Part shown: piece after piece, positions 45,223 to 53,800 of the stretch
How positions within the stretch are numbered: position 1 is the first letter of the stretch
How the letters are laid out: the number at the start of each line of letters is the position of its first letter
Assembly (NCBI RefSeq): GCF_003572205.1
Contig: NZ_QXNY01000002.1
Span: 310,001 to 374,000 of the forward strand
From: Algihabitans albus
Lineage (GTDB): Bacteria > Pseudomonadota > Alphaproteobacteria > Kiloniellales > DSM-21159
Reading direction: 5' to 3'
DNA length: 64,000 bases
Program-made: the position numbers and the translations under genes
Notes under the pieces: model-generated
The model's database searches: none
What the model was told of the DNA's origin: nothing
The model's input: only the letters and a program-made list of their open reading frames with translations

Positions 45223-46014
45223 TCATCTGGGCCGAACCAGCGGCTGTTTCGTTCGCCGAAGCAGCCAGATGACACCGGCCAGATCGACGACGCCGACCAG
45301 CCCCCGCCGCCAGTTGGTGTACTTCGAAACTCCAGCCAGACGTTCCCGATGATTGACCGGAAGGTAGATAGCTTCCCAGCCCCATCCGCGTATCAGCGCA
45401 GGAATATAGCGATGTCGCGAGTCGAAGTAGGGCAGCGCTTCGTAGAGATCGCGCCGCACCACCTTCAGTCCGCAGCCGCTATCGGGGCAGCCGTCCTTCA
45501 GCAACCAGGCCCGGAGCCCGTTGGCGAAGCGCGAGGCCAGCCGTTTCGACAGCGGGTCGCGGCGCTTGGTGCGCAGTCCCTGAACCAGACCCAGCCGTCC
45601 GCTTTCGTCGGCGCGCGCCACCTCGAGCAGCCGGGGAATGTCCGCCGGGTCGTTCTGCCCGTCGCCGTCCAGGGTGACCACCCAGCGCCCTTCGCTGGCC
45701 CGCAGCCCACTCCAGATTCCGCGCGATTGCCCGCTTCGCTCCCCGTGAGTCGTTACCAGCAGGTTGGCATAGCGGGCCTGCAGCCGCGCCAAGACCGCCT
45801 CCGTCTCGTCCGTGCTGGCATCGTCCACCACGCAGACCTGGCAGGGGCCCAATCCCTCCACCGCCGTGAAGATCTCAGGAACGAGGGTCTTGAGATTTGG
45901 CGCTTCGTTGAAAGCCGGAACCACGACGGCAAAACCGATCTCGCCCGCTATTGTGACGCTGTCGGCCTTGTCTTCGTCGATTGCTTGGGTTTGCCTTGGC
46001 AAAGTTAGGCCCAT
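45223..46014 (-). CDS. Family 2 glycosyltransferase (DPM1/ArnC-like)
   Basis: Polyprenyl-phosphate-type glycosyltransferase of 263 residues. The GT-A motifs are VVVPAFNEAPNLKTLVPEIF at the N-terminus, VDDASTDET, and the metal-binding TLDGDGQNDPADIP. GCGLKVVRR and YIPALIRGWGWEAIYLPVNH match DPM1-like enzymes. No C-terminal transmembrane helices follow, unlike ArnC; the adjacent LAB_N protein could supply membrane anchoring. Substrate unknown. Confidence 0.9.
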   Translation of the reverse strand: MGLTLPRQTQAIDEDKADSVTIAGEIGFAVVVPAFNEAPNLKTLVPEIFTAVEGLGPCQVCVVDDASTDETEAVLARLQARYANLLVTTHGERSGQSRGIWSGLRASEGRWVVTLDGDGQNDPADIPRLLEVARADESGRLGLVQGLRTKRRDPLSKRLASRFANGLRAWLLKDGCPDSGCGLKVVRRDLYEALPYFDSRHRYIPALIRGWGWEAIYLPVNHRERLAGVSKYTNWRRGLVGVVDLAGVIWLLRRTKQPLVRPR

Positions 46015-46280
46015 TCCGGCCGCCTGTTTGAATGCCGGCTTGGTACTAGCTCTCCGCCCGGCGGGCGGTCAAGCAAGGCTGTCTTTCGGCGAGCCGCTGT
46101 CCGTCTGCGGGACGCGGCCCAGTGACTCGAAAAGGACAGGCGGCTCCCGTCAGGAGCGGCCTGTCTCGCGCGGCTCGCGCCGCATCGGCGGATAGGCCGC
46201 CAGCCCAAGTTTTCAGCGGAAAGCGGCCTTGAAGACTGAGAGGCCGCCTGAGACGTGAATCGCCCACTAACCTGATGGTG

Positions 46281-46345
46281 AGAATAGGAGTCACGCCCTA
46301 GGTGGGATCGCCAGGGCGAGTCCACCTAGGGCGATCCTGCTCTAG
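46281..46345. repeat. Extragenic repeat with 12-bp hairpin, long form
   Basis: The arms CGCCCTAGGTGG (46294-46305) and CCACCTAGGGCG (46322-46333) form a perfect 12-bp inverted repeat with a 16-base loop. Its right edge AGGGCGATCCTGCTCTAG (46328-46345) is the inverted form of the 18 bases found at 22827-22844, and AGAATAGG (46281-46288) matches CCTATTCT at 22850-22857. It may also terminate transcription, but there is no T-run. The rest of the gap 46015-46280 shows no gene. Confidence 0.7.
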
Positions 46346-46623
46346 GGGCCCGTGTGAGGGTGGGTGATGAAAATGCCCGGGACCGGCTTGTTCGGTGCCT
46401 GAATATGACGCATGGCCCGCTCCGCCTCCGGGAAGATCCGTTACGCGTCCACCGCGATCACGCCTGACGGCGTCTCGATCCAGTGCGTGTTGGTGGTGTC
46501 GACCAGCTTCGGTTGCGCCGCATAGCTATGGACCGTGATGCCCTCTTGTGCGTGTGCCGGTTGCTGAGCCGCCAGCACCGCAAACCCGCCGATCGTCGCG
46601 GCTGCGATGCTGCGCTGTACCAC
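46342..46623 (-). pseudogene. Truncated MBL-fold hydrolase fused in frame behind DoxX
   Basis: From the GTG at 46623 the DoxX frame encodes a Sec signal (VVQRSIAAATIGGFAVLAAQ...AHAQ) and then VDTTNTHWIETPSGVIAVDA, typical of a periplasmic MBL protein start. A TAA at 46441-46443 stops it, but the same frame continues as RIFPEAERAMRHIQAPNKPV...IFITHPHTGP up to TAG at 46342-46344. THPHT is the beginning of the HxHxDH metal motif. The gene is cut there by the repeat element, so nothing of the catalytic domain remains. A CAA-to-TAA change would explain the first stop. Confidence 0.7.
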
Positions 46624-47046
46624 TGCCGAACCGGTCTTGAGGCCCGAGAGAGTGAAAAGCGTGTCGCGGTCGCGCAGCAGGAACAGGGCAACCAGGAGGC
46701 CCAGCACGGGAACGCCGGCCCAGAAGAGGTGATTCGGCGGTGTGAAGGGATCGAGCAGGCGCGGGAAGCTCGAGAAAACGGAGACCGCGTGCATCGCCAG
46801 CAGCGCGCCGTAGGTCCAGAAGCGGAAAAGACCGGCCATAAAGGCCAGGACGAAGAGAAGCTGCAGCAGGCCTGTAAGCAGCAGCACGGTGTCGGAGGGC
46901 GAGGAGAAATAGAAGGCTTCGAAGACCCGGCGGGCGATCTCAGGCGCGAAGATCTTCTCCAAGGCCCAAACCAGGAAGAAGGCTCCGGTCGAAAAGCGGA
47001 GGATTGCAAGGCTCCAGACGAGTGGACGGTCAACTCTATCGGTCAT
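46441..47046 (-). CDS. DoxX-like membrane protein with fused MBL remnant tail
   Basis: The first about 140 of 201 codons encode a DoxX-like protein with four hydrophobic helices (ILRFSTGAFFLVWALEKIFA, LLLTGLLQLLFVLAFMAGLF and so on). The frame then runs without a stop into the signal peptide and N-terminus of a broken MBL hydrolase. Whether the long product is made is unclear; the membrane domain itself looks intact. It is divergent from a TetR regulator with a strong operator-like palindrome between them, so it is probably controlled by that repressor. Confidence 0.75.
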   Translation of the reverse strand: MTDRVDRPLVWSLAILRFSTGAFFLVWALEKIFAPEIARRVFEAFYFSSPSDTVLLLTGLLQLLFVLAFMAGLFRFWTYGALLAMHAVSVFSSFPRLLDPFTPPNHLFWAGVPVLGLLVALFLLRDRDTLFTLSGLKTGSAVVQRSIAAATIGGFAVLAAQQPAHAQEGITVHSYAAQPKLVDTTNTHWIETPSGVIAVDA

Positions 47047-47110
47047 GACGACGCTCCCTGCCGTATGTGAAGCCGACCAACGGCTTCTTCCGTCTCACAG
47101 GTTGGGGTGC

Positions 47111-47126
47111 TTGACATTATTGTCAA
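47111..47126. promoter_or_regulatory. TTGACATTATTGTCAA palindrome, candidate TetR operator
   Basis: A perfect inverted repeat TTGACA-TTAT-TGTCAA lies between the divergent DoxX and tetR genes, 44 bases before the tetR GTG. Each arm is itself a consensus -35 hexamer (TTGACA), on both strands. A repressor bound here would block both promoters. This is the layout expected for autoregulation by a divergent TetR protein. Confidence 0.7.
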
Positions 47127-47169
47127 ACATGGTTTCTGCTCGAATCTATGAACTCTGTCTCACCTTCGC

Positions 47170-47799
47170 GTGAAGTCTCGCCAGGAAGGACAAGCAGCCA
47201 TCGCAGGGGTTCGGAAGTTCGACGAAAAGGCCGTGATCGACGCGGTGCTCCGCGTCTTCTGGCAGCAGGGCTACGGTGCGACGGCAATGGCCGATTTGGC
47301 CGCCGCCGCCGGTGTTCAGCGCGGTAGCCTCTACAATGCCTACGGCGGCAAGGAGGAGCTGCTGCTGCGTGCACTCGACCGCTATTCGGAACAGCAAGGC
47401 GGCGCCGTCCTCTCCGCCCTCGCCGCTCCCGACCCGCGCCGCGCGATTGCGGGGTTCCTCGAAACTCATATCGAGCGCATGGCCCGTCCGGAAAACCCGG
47501 CCGGCTGTCTGATGTGTCAGACGGCATTGGAATGCGGCGGCCGCGACCCGGCTCCGTCAGTCCAGGTTCGACGGCACTTTCTGCGGACCGAAGCCGCGTT
47601 GCGCGACGTTTTGCAACGGGGCCGCGATAGGGGTCTGTTGCCCGATGACACCGACGTCTCGGCCGTGGCGCGTTTCTACCTCGGTGTTTCGCGCGGCATG
47701 GCGGTCCTGCATCGGGTCTATGGAGATCTGGACGCGGTGCGCGACATGGCGCGAGAGGCCCTGCGCCGTCTCGACGACCCGGTCGGCAAGGTCGACTAG
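47170..47799 (+). CDS. TetR/AcrR-family transcriptional regulator
   Basis: Dimeric repressor of 209 residues. The N-terminal HTH covers about 18-62 (VIDAVLRVFWQQGYGATAMA, then the recognition helix region GVQRGSLYNAYGGKEELLLR). The C-terminal all-helical ligand domain contains a CLMCQTALECGG stretch with three cysteines near 113-124, which might be redox-reactive. The start is a GTG at 47170. It faces the DoxX/MBL genes and is closed by a strong bidirectional hairpin. Length and sequence look intact although the neighbouring MBL gene is broken. Confidence 0.92.
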   Translation: MKSRQEGQAAIAGVRKFDEKAVIDAVLRVFWQQGYGATAMADLAAAAGVQRGSLYNAYGGKEELLLRALDRYSEQQGGAVLSALAAPDPRRAIAGFLETHIERMARPENPAGCLMCQTALECGGRDPAPSVQVRRHFLRTEAALRDVLQRGRDRGLLPDDTDVSAVARFYLGVSRGMAVLHRVYGDLDAVRDMAREALRRLDDPVGKVD

Positions 47800-47815
47800 C
47801 CGCGTTTCTACGTCA

Positions 47816-47845
47816 GAAATGGCAGTGCTCTCGCACTGCCATTTC
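47816..47845. terminator. Bidirectional terminator between tetR and ilvD
   Basis: A perfect 13-bp stem, GAAATGGCAGTGC (47816-47828) with GCACTGCCATTTC (47833-47845), closes a TCTC loop. The A/T-rich outer bases give a short U tract in both directions. It lies between two convergent stop codons. Confidence 0.85.
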
Positions 47846-47871
47846 TTAACTTCTTAGCTGAGAATTTGCCG

Positions 47872-49608
47872 TTAAATATCGGCGTAAACGTGAGTTTCCG
47901 CTTTTCCGCCGGGATGAGTGACCGCGCCCTTCTCGGCCGCACCGACGGTTTGGGCGTATTTCCAGATGGTCCCGGCGTTGTAGTCGTGGCCGCGCGGCCG
48001 CCAGGCCTTGCGGCGCTCGGCCAGTTCGGCCTCCGAGAGCTCGACGTCCAGAACGCCTGCCTCGGCATCGATGCTGATCATGTCGCCGTCCTTGAGCAGT
48101 CCGATCGGCCCGCCGATCGCCGCTTCGGGGCCGACATGGCCGATGCAGAAACCTCGGGTCGCGCCGGAAAAGCGGCCGTCGGTGATCAGGGCGACCTTGT
48201 CGCCCATGCCCTGGCCGTAGATGGCGGCCGTGGTGGACAGCATCTCGCGCATGCCGGGGCCGCCCTTCGGCCCCTCGTAGCGGATCACGAAGACATCGCC
48301 CTCGGCGTACTGCTTGGCTTGCACGGCTTCGAAGGCGTCCTCCTCGCAGTCGAAGCAGCGGGCCGGCCCGCGGAACTTCAGGTTGCTCATGCCGGCCACC
48401 TTCACGATGGCTCCCTCGGGCGCCAGACTGCCCTTGAGGCCGACGACCCCGCCCCAGCTCGACAGCGGGTTGGACAGGCGTCGAATAACGTCCTGATCTT
48501 CGGGGAAGACCACGCCGTCGAGGTTCTCCGCAAGGGTCTTGCCGGTGACCGTGATGCAGTCGCCGTGCAGGTAGCCGCCGTCCAGCAGCTCGCGCAGCAG
48601 CACCGGCATGCCGCCGATCTCGTACATGTCCTTGGCCACGTAGCGGCCGCCCGGTTTCAGGTCGCAGATGTAGGGCGTGCGTCGGAAAACTTCGGCGACG
48701 TCGTGCAGGTCGAAGTCGATTCCGCACTCATGGGCGATCGCCGGCAGATGCAAGGCGGCATTGGTCGAGCCGCCGGAGGCGGCTACGACCGTGGCTGCGT
48801 TCTCGAGGGCTTTGCGGGTGACGATGTCGCGCGGGCGCAGATTGGCCGCGATCAGATCCATGACCATGCGGCCGGAGGCCTCGGCGTAGGCATCGCGGCT
48901 TTCGTAGGGGGCCGGCGCGCCGGCCGAGCCCGGCACCGCCAGGCCCATGGCTTCGGAAACGCAGGCCATGGTGTTGGCGGTGAACTGCCCGCCGCAGGAG
49001 CCGGCCGAAGGGCAAGCCACGCATTCCAGCTCGTGCAGTTCCTCCGGCCCGATCTCGCCAGCGGCATGCTGGCCGACGGCTTCGAAGAGGTCCTGCACGG
49101 TGACGTCCCTGCCCTTCCAGCGCCCCGGCAGGATCGAGCCGCCGTACATGAAGACGCTCGGTACGTTGAGGCGCACCATGGCCATCATCATGCCCGGCAG
49201 CGACTTGTCGCAGCCGGCGAGCCCGACCAGCGCATCGTAGCAATGACCGCGCATGGTCAGCTCGACGGAATCTGCGATCACCTCGCGGCTGACGAGCGAC
49301 GACTTCATGCCCTGGTGGCCCATGGCGATGCCGTCGGTCACCGTGATGGTGCAGAACTCGCGGGGGGTGCCGCCGGCGGACTTGACGCCCAGCTTCACCG
49401 ACTGGGCCTGACGCGACAGCGAGATGTTGCAGGGCGCGGCCTCGTTCCAGCAGGTGGCGACGCCGACCAGAGGCTGATTGATCTCCTCCTCCGTCAGCCC
49501 CATGGCGTAGAGGTAGGAGCGGTGCGGAGCCCGGTCCGGCCCCACCGTGGTGTGACGGCTCGGCAGCTTGCTCTTGTCGAAACGCTTTTCGACCTTGTCC
49601 AGTGGCAT
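47872..49608 (-). CDS. ilvD: Dihydroxy-acid dehydratase
   Basis: Fe-S enzyme converting dihydroxy acids to 2-oxo acids in valine, leucine and isoleucine synthesis. The 578-residue protein has [20 protein letters not shown] (cluster cysteine), [16 protein letters not shown] and [20 protein letters not shown], and a C-terminal [28 protein letters not shown] lies four bases before the ATG. It is a single gene. Its leader carries a 13-base tandem repeat. No leader-peptide attenuator with Ile, Leu or Val codons was recognised. Confidence 0.96.
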   Translation of the reverse strand: MPLDKVEKRFDKSKLPSRHTTVGPDRAPHRSYLYAMGLTEEEINQPLVGVATCWNEAAPCNISLSRQAQSVKLGVKSAGGTPREFCTITVTDGIAMGHQGMKSSLVSREVIADSVELTMRGHCYDALVGLAGCDKSLPGMMMAMVRLNVPSVFMYGGSILPGRWKGRDVTVQDLFEAVGQHAAGEIGPEELHELECVACPSAGSCGGQFTANTMACVSEAMGLAVPGSAGAPAPYESRDAYAEASGRMVMDLIAANLRPRDIVTRKALENAATVVAASGGSTNAALHLPAIAHECGIDFDLHDVAEVFRRTPYICDLKPGGRYVAKDMYEIGGMPVLLRELLDGGYLHGDCITVTGKTLAENLDGVVFPEDQDVIRRLSNPLSSWGGVVGLKGSLAPEGAIVKVAGMSNLKFRGPARCFDCEEDAFEAVQAKQYAEGDVFVIRYEGPKGGPGMREMLSTTAAIYGQGMGDKVALITDGRFSGATRGFCIGHVGPEAAIGGPIGLLKDGDMISIDAEAGVLDVELSEAELAERRKAWRPRGHDYNAGTIWKYAQTVGAAEKGAVTHPGGKAETHVYADI

Positions 49609-49640
49609 GACGCCCTCCCTTAAAGTCTTGCAGCCAGTAC

Positions 49641-49689
49641 TTCGCGCCGGTCTTTCGCGCTGGTTCTTCGCGCTGGTTCTTCGCGGTCG
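49641..49689. repeat. 13-base tandem repeat in the ilvD leader
   Basis: TTCGCGCTGGTTC repeats about 3.7 times at 49641, 49654, 49667 and 49680; the first copy has two differences and the last is partial. It lies 33-81 bases upstream of the ilvD ATG. It could be a slippage-prone array in the 5' leader. Confidence 0.8.
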
Positions 49690-49839
49690 AATTTCCGCAT
49701 GAGACTGCGGAGTTTTTTTGTCGCTTGCGAAGCTAGTCGAGCGGGTGGGCGAGGCTCCACCGCTTTTTGCGGATGGAAGGGTTGCACGCCAGCCCCCAAC
49801 CGACGACCGGAAGCGCGACGACCAGCGCCGAGCCCGCAG

Positions 49840-52491
49840 CTAGATCGCTTCCAGCCGTTTCAGGGCTCCTTCGAGCTTCTCGCGGGCCTGGACATAGTCG
49901 TCCTGCCGTTGCTTCTGCTCCTCGACCACCTCGGCCGGTGCCTTCTGGAGGAACTGGGGGTTACCGAGCTTACGCTCGATCTTGCCCAACTCGCCCGAGA
50001 CCTTGTCGATCTCCTTGGCCAGGCGGGCGCGCTCCGCCTGCAGGTCGACGACCTCCGCGAGTGGCAGGGCGACCACCGCTTCATCGATGACGATCTGAAC
50101 GGCACCCTTCGGCAAGTCGCCGAGCGCAAGCTCGACGCCCGAGGCGCGCGCCAGGCGTTCGAGCAGGTCGGCGTAGCGCGCGAGGCGCGCCTGGGTCGTG
50201 GCATTGGCGTCCTTGACCAGAAGATCGACCTTTGCGCCCGCCGGAACGTTCATCTCGCTGCGGACGGCCCGCACTTCGCCGATCAACCGGATCAACCAAT
50301 CGATCTCGGCCTCGGCCTCGGGTGCGCGCAGACTCTCGTCCAACTCCGGCAACCCCGTGGAGATCAGCGCGTCACCGCCGCCGAAATGCTCCCAAAGCTC
50401 CTCAGTCACGTAGGGCATGAAGGGATGCAGCAGACGCAGCAGCTGGTTCATGGTCCAGCCGACGGTCGCCCGCGTCTCGGCAACGGCTCTCTCGTCGCCA
50501 CCGCCGAGGATCGGCTTGGCGAACTCCAGATACCAGTCGCAGACCTCGTGCCAGGCGAAGTGGTAAAGCAGGTTCGAGGCGTCGTTGAGCCGATAGCCCG
50601 CGATGGCCTCGTCCAACTTTCCGCGGGTTACCAGAAGCCGGCTGACGATCCAGCGGTTGACGGGCTGCTCGAGCCGTCCCGGATCGAAGTCCGGCGGCAG
50701 GTTGGCGCCCTGGATCTGGGCGAAACGCGCGGCGTTCCAGAGTTTGGTCGCGAAGTTCCTGTAGCCCTCGACCCGCTCCGGCGACAGTTTCACGTCGCGC
50801 CCCGGCACCGCGAGCGACGACAGGGTAAAGCGGAGGGCATCGGAACCGTAGGTTTCAATCAGTTCCAGGGGGTCGATGATGTTGCCCTTGGACTTGCTCA
50901 TCTTCTGCCCGTGCTGATCGCGCACCAGGGCGTGGATGTAGACGTGGCGGAACGGCACGTCGCCCATGAAGTGAAGGCCCATCATCATCATGCGGGCAAC
51001 CCAGAAGAAGATGATGTCGAAGCCGGTGACCAGCACTTCGCCGGGGTAGTAGCGGGCCAGCTCCGGGGTCTCTTCCGGCCAGCCAAGGGTCGAGAAGGGC
51101 CAGAGGGCTGAGGAGAACCAGGTATCCAGCACGTCGGTGTCGCGCGTCAGCTCGACCTCCTCGCCGTAGTGAGCCTGCGCCGCGGCCGAAGCCTCGGCTT
51201 CGCTCTCTTCGACGAAGATCCTGCCGTCCGGGCCGTACCAGGCCGGAATTTGATGGCCCCACCAGATCTGCCGGGAGATGCACCAGGGCTGAATGTTGCG
51301 CATCCACTCGAAGTAGACGTTTTCCCACTGTTTCGGCACGAAGACCGTCTTGCCCTGCTCCACGGCTTCGATGCAGGGCTGCGCCAAGGTCTTGGCGTCG
51401 CAGAACCACTGGTCGGTCATCCAGGGCTCGACGGCGACGCCGGAGCGGTCGCCGTGCGGCACGTTGTGCAGGTGGTCCTCGATCGTCTCGACCAGGCCTA
51501 GGGCCTCCAGGTCCGCGACGATCTTGGCGCGGGCGGCATAGCGGTCGAGTCCGCGATAGGCTTCCGGCGCGTTCTCGTTGATGCGGGCGTCGCGGTCGAA
51601 GATGTTGATCATCTCCAGGCCGTGGCGTTTGCCGACCTCGAAGTCGTTGAAATCGTGGGCCGGCGTCATCTTGACGGCGCCCGAGCCGGCCTCCGGGTCC
51701 GCATAGTCGTCGGCGACGATCGGAATGCGCCGGCCCACCAGCGGCAGCAGGACGGATTTTCCGATGAGGTGGCGGTAGCGCTCGTCCTCCGGATGGATCG
51801 CCACGCCGCTGTCGCCGAGCATGGTTTCCGGCCGCGTGGTCGCGACCACGATATAGCTTTCGCCCTCGCCCTCGACCGGATAGCGGAAGTGCCAAAGTTT
51901 GCCGTGGACTTCCTGTTGCTGCACTTCCAGGTCGGAGATCGCGGTGTGCAGTTTCGGGTCCCAGTTGACCAGCCGCTTGTCTCGGTAGATCAGGCCTTCC
52001 CTATGGAGTTGGACGAAGACCTTACGAACGGCTGCCGAGAGGCCCTCGTCCATGGTGAAGCGCTCACGCGGCCAATCGGCCGAGGCGCCGAGGCGACGCA
52101 GTTGGCGGGTGATCGTGCCACCCGACTGTGCCTTCCAGTCCCAGACTTTCTCCAGGAAGCGCTCTCGCCCCAGGTCGTGGCGGGTGATGCCCTGTTCGGC
52201 CAACTGACGCTCGACGACCATCTGCGTGGCGATGCCCGCGTGGTCCGTGCCCGGTTGCCAGAGCGCGTCGCGTCCCGACATCCGGTGCCAGCGGACGAGG
52301 ACGTCTTGAATCGTAAAAGTCAGCGCGTGACCCATGTGCAGGCTACCGGTCACGTTCGGCGGCGGCATCATGACGGTATAGGGCTGGGCATTGGACGCGA
52401 CGTTGCTCGCGAAGGCGCCCGAACGCTCCCAGCGTTCGTACTGTTTGGCTTCCACGTCGTTCGCGCGAAAGATCTTATCCAATTCGGCCAT
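49840..52491 (-). CDS. valS: Valyl-tRNA synthetase
   Basis: Class I synthetase charging tRNA-Val, with editing domain. The 883 residues carry the HIGH motif in NVTGSLHMGHALTFTIQD near 49-66 and an exact KMSKS in GQKMSKSKGNIIDP near 535. GSGAVKMTPAHDFNDFEVGK lies in the editing domain. The last about 70 residues form the ValRS coiled coil that contacts tRNA. The 291-base gap to popZ upstream shows no gene. ilvD follows downstream, a suggestive but common neighbour. Confidence 0.96.
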   Translation of the reverse strand: MAELDKIFRANDVEAKQYERWERSGAFASNVASNAQPYTVMMPPPNVTGSLHMGHALTFTIQDVLVRWHRMSGRDALWQPGTDHAGIATQMVVERQLAEQGITRHDLGRERFLEKVWDWKAQSGGTITRQLRRLGASADWPRERFTMDEGLSAAVRKVFVQLHREGLIYRDKRLVNWDPKLHTAISDLEVQQQEVHGKLWHFRYPVEGEGESYIVVATTRPETMLGDSGVAIHPEDERYRHLIGKSVLLPLVGRRIPIVADDYADPEAGSGAVKMTPAHDFNDFEVGKRHGLEMINIFDRDARINENAPEAYRGLDRYAARAKIVADLEALGLVETIEDHLHNVPHGDRSGVAVEPWMTDQWFCDAKTLAQPCIEAVEQGKTVFVPKQWENVYFEWMRNIQPWCISRQIWWGHQIPAWYGPDGRIFVEESEAEASAAAQAHYGEEVELTRDTDVLDTWFSSALWPFSTLGWPEETPELARYYPGEVLVTGFDIIFFWVARMMMMGLHFMGDVPFRHVYIHALVRDQHGQKMSKSKGNIIDPLELIETYGSDALRFTLSSLAVPGRDVKLSPERVEGYRNFATKLWNAARFAQIQGANLPPDFDPGRLEQPVNRWIVSRLLVTRGKLDEAIAGYRLNDASNLLYHFAWHEVCDWYLEFAKPILGGGDERAVAETRATVGWTMNQLLRLLHPFMPYVTEELWEHFGGGDALISTGLPELDESLRAPEAEAEIDWLIRLIGEVRAVRSEMNVPAGAKVDLLVKDANATTQARLARYADLLERLARASGVELALGDLPKGAVQIVIDEAVVALPLAEVVDLQAERARLAKEIDKVSGELGKIERKLGNPQFLQKAPAEVVEEQKQRQDDYVQAREKLEGALKRLEAI

Positions 52492-52782
52492 CTCTGCCGT
52501 CTCCTGCTGCCCAAGCGGTACCGGCTCGGCCGGCCCGCGGCATTCCCATACCTGCGCGGACGCCGTTGCGCCAGAGCGCGATCGTCATAAGCCGATGCGG
52601 GTTGGCCGCCGCTTGTGACGTAAAGCGGGCTCGAGTCTGCAACAGCAGAGGGTTCCGAAGGCAAGGTTCGTGGCAATCCGGGCGCGGCGAACGTCCGGTC
52701 GGAAGAAGTCAAACGACGAGAGCCCGCAGCGCGGACGCTGCAGGCTGGATCTCAGGCCTCGCGATCTGTCAGGTCGCTTTTT

Positions 52783-53757
52783 TTAGCTGTCCTCTGCCCG
52801 CCGCGCCAAGCGGCGGACCTCTTCGCGGACCACGCGCTCGACCAGATCCGGCAGATTGGTGTCCAGCCAGACCTTCAGGTGTTCGGCGATGGCGTCTCGA
52901 ACCACCTGCTCCAACGTCCGCTCGCCCCCGGACAGGGCCACGGGCTGTGCCGCCTGCGGCGGGGTGGCCACGCTCGACAAGGCCGCGAGAGTGGCCGCCT
53001 CTGTCGCTTCGGAGACGAGGCGCTCATGATCGGCGGTGTCGCTCTTGGGAGTGTCACTCATGTCTTCCTCTGCCGACTCAGGGGCGAGTTCAAACGGATC
53101 GGCCTCGGCTTGCGGCGAGTCTGCCTCCTCATCCGTGGCGCTTAATTCCAGTCCGGCGCCGGCGGGTATCTGGTCCGCCTCAGGTTGCTCGTCCGGTTCC
53201 GCGTCGATCACAGCCGCCGGCTCGACCGGTGCCTCGGCAGTGGCATCCATAGTGGAGTCCATCTCAGGAGCGTTCGCCCGCGCCTGTGCGGCGCGTTCCG
53301 CGGCCAGATCGATGACCGTACCGTCGCCTTGGACAGCTTGTGTCAGATCGAGCGGCTCCTCATCGGGAGTCTCCACCTCTTGGCTGACCTCGGAGGAGAA
53401 GGCGTCTGCCTCCGAATCCGCAGTTGCTGAGTTCATGTTGGTCGGGTCCGTTTCTGCACGAAGATCGATGGCACCGCCACTCTTCTCGCCGGTGTCCGTT
53501 GCCGGCGCCGCGGGAGCGGGCGTGCCCTCCGCCTCGGGCACGTCGGAGCCGGCCATCGTGTCTGGGGATGCGGAGGCGCCAGTTTCGGCGGCGCTGGCCT
53601 CGGGAGCGCCAGTCTCGGAAGCATCCGAGTCGGAGGTCTCTGCGGCAGCTCCCTGCCCCTGCTGTTCGTTGCCGTCGTCCGAGATGATCCGACGAATCGA
53701 GGCAAGAATCTCCTCCATGGAAGGTTCCTGTTGGTCCTGTTTGGTTGCCTCGCTCAT
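52783..53757 (-). CDS. popZ: PopZ-like polar organising protein (DUF2497)
   Basis: Polar scaffold that forms a condensate anchoring the ParB-parS complex in Alphaproteobacteria. The family is shown by the N-terminal EPSMEEILASIRRIISDDGN near 11-30 and the C-terminal oligomerisation helices (TLEQVVRDAIAEHLKVWLDT followed by NLPDLVERVVREEVRRLARR). Between them lies about 200 residues of acidic, A/E/P-rich low complexity, as expected for the PopZ linker, here long. Total 324 residues. It sits between valS and a tolC-family gene, a usual alphaproteobacterial place. Confidence 0.9.
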   Translation of the reverse strand: MSEATKQDQQEPSMEEILASIRRIISDDGNEQQGQGAAAETSDSDASETGAPEASAAETGASASPDTMAGSDVPEAEGTPAPAAPATDTGEKSGGAIDLRAETDPTNMNSATADSEADAFSSEVSQEVETPDEEPLDLTQAVQGDGTVIDLAAERAAQARANAPEMDSTMDATAEAPVEPAAVIDAEPDEQPEADQIPAGAGLELSATDEEADSPQAEADPFELAPESAEEDMSDTPKSDTADHERLVSEATEAATLAALSSVATPPQAAQPVALSGGERTLEQVVRDAIAEHLKVWLDTNLPDLVERVVREEVRRLARRAEDS

Positions 53758-53800
53758 CTCTACCTCCTCGGGCCGCCGTCAGTGGACGGCGGCGCCATCC

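Noticed and set aside
49609-49839. Leader-peptide attenuator for ilvD
   Set aside because: No short ORF rich in Ile, Leu or Val codons; only the 13-base tandem repeat is present.
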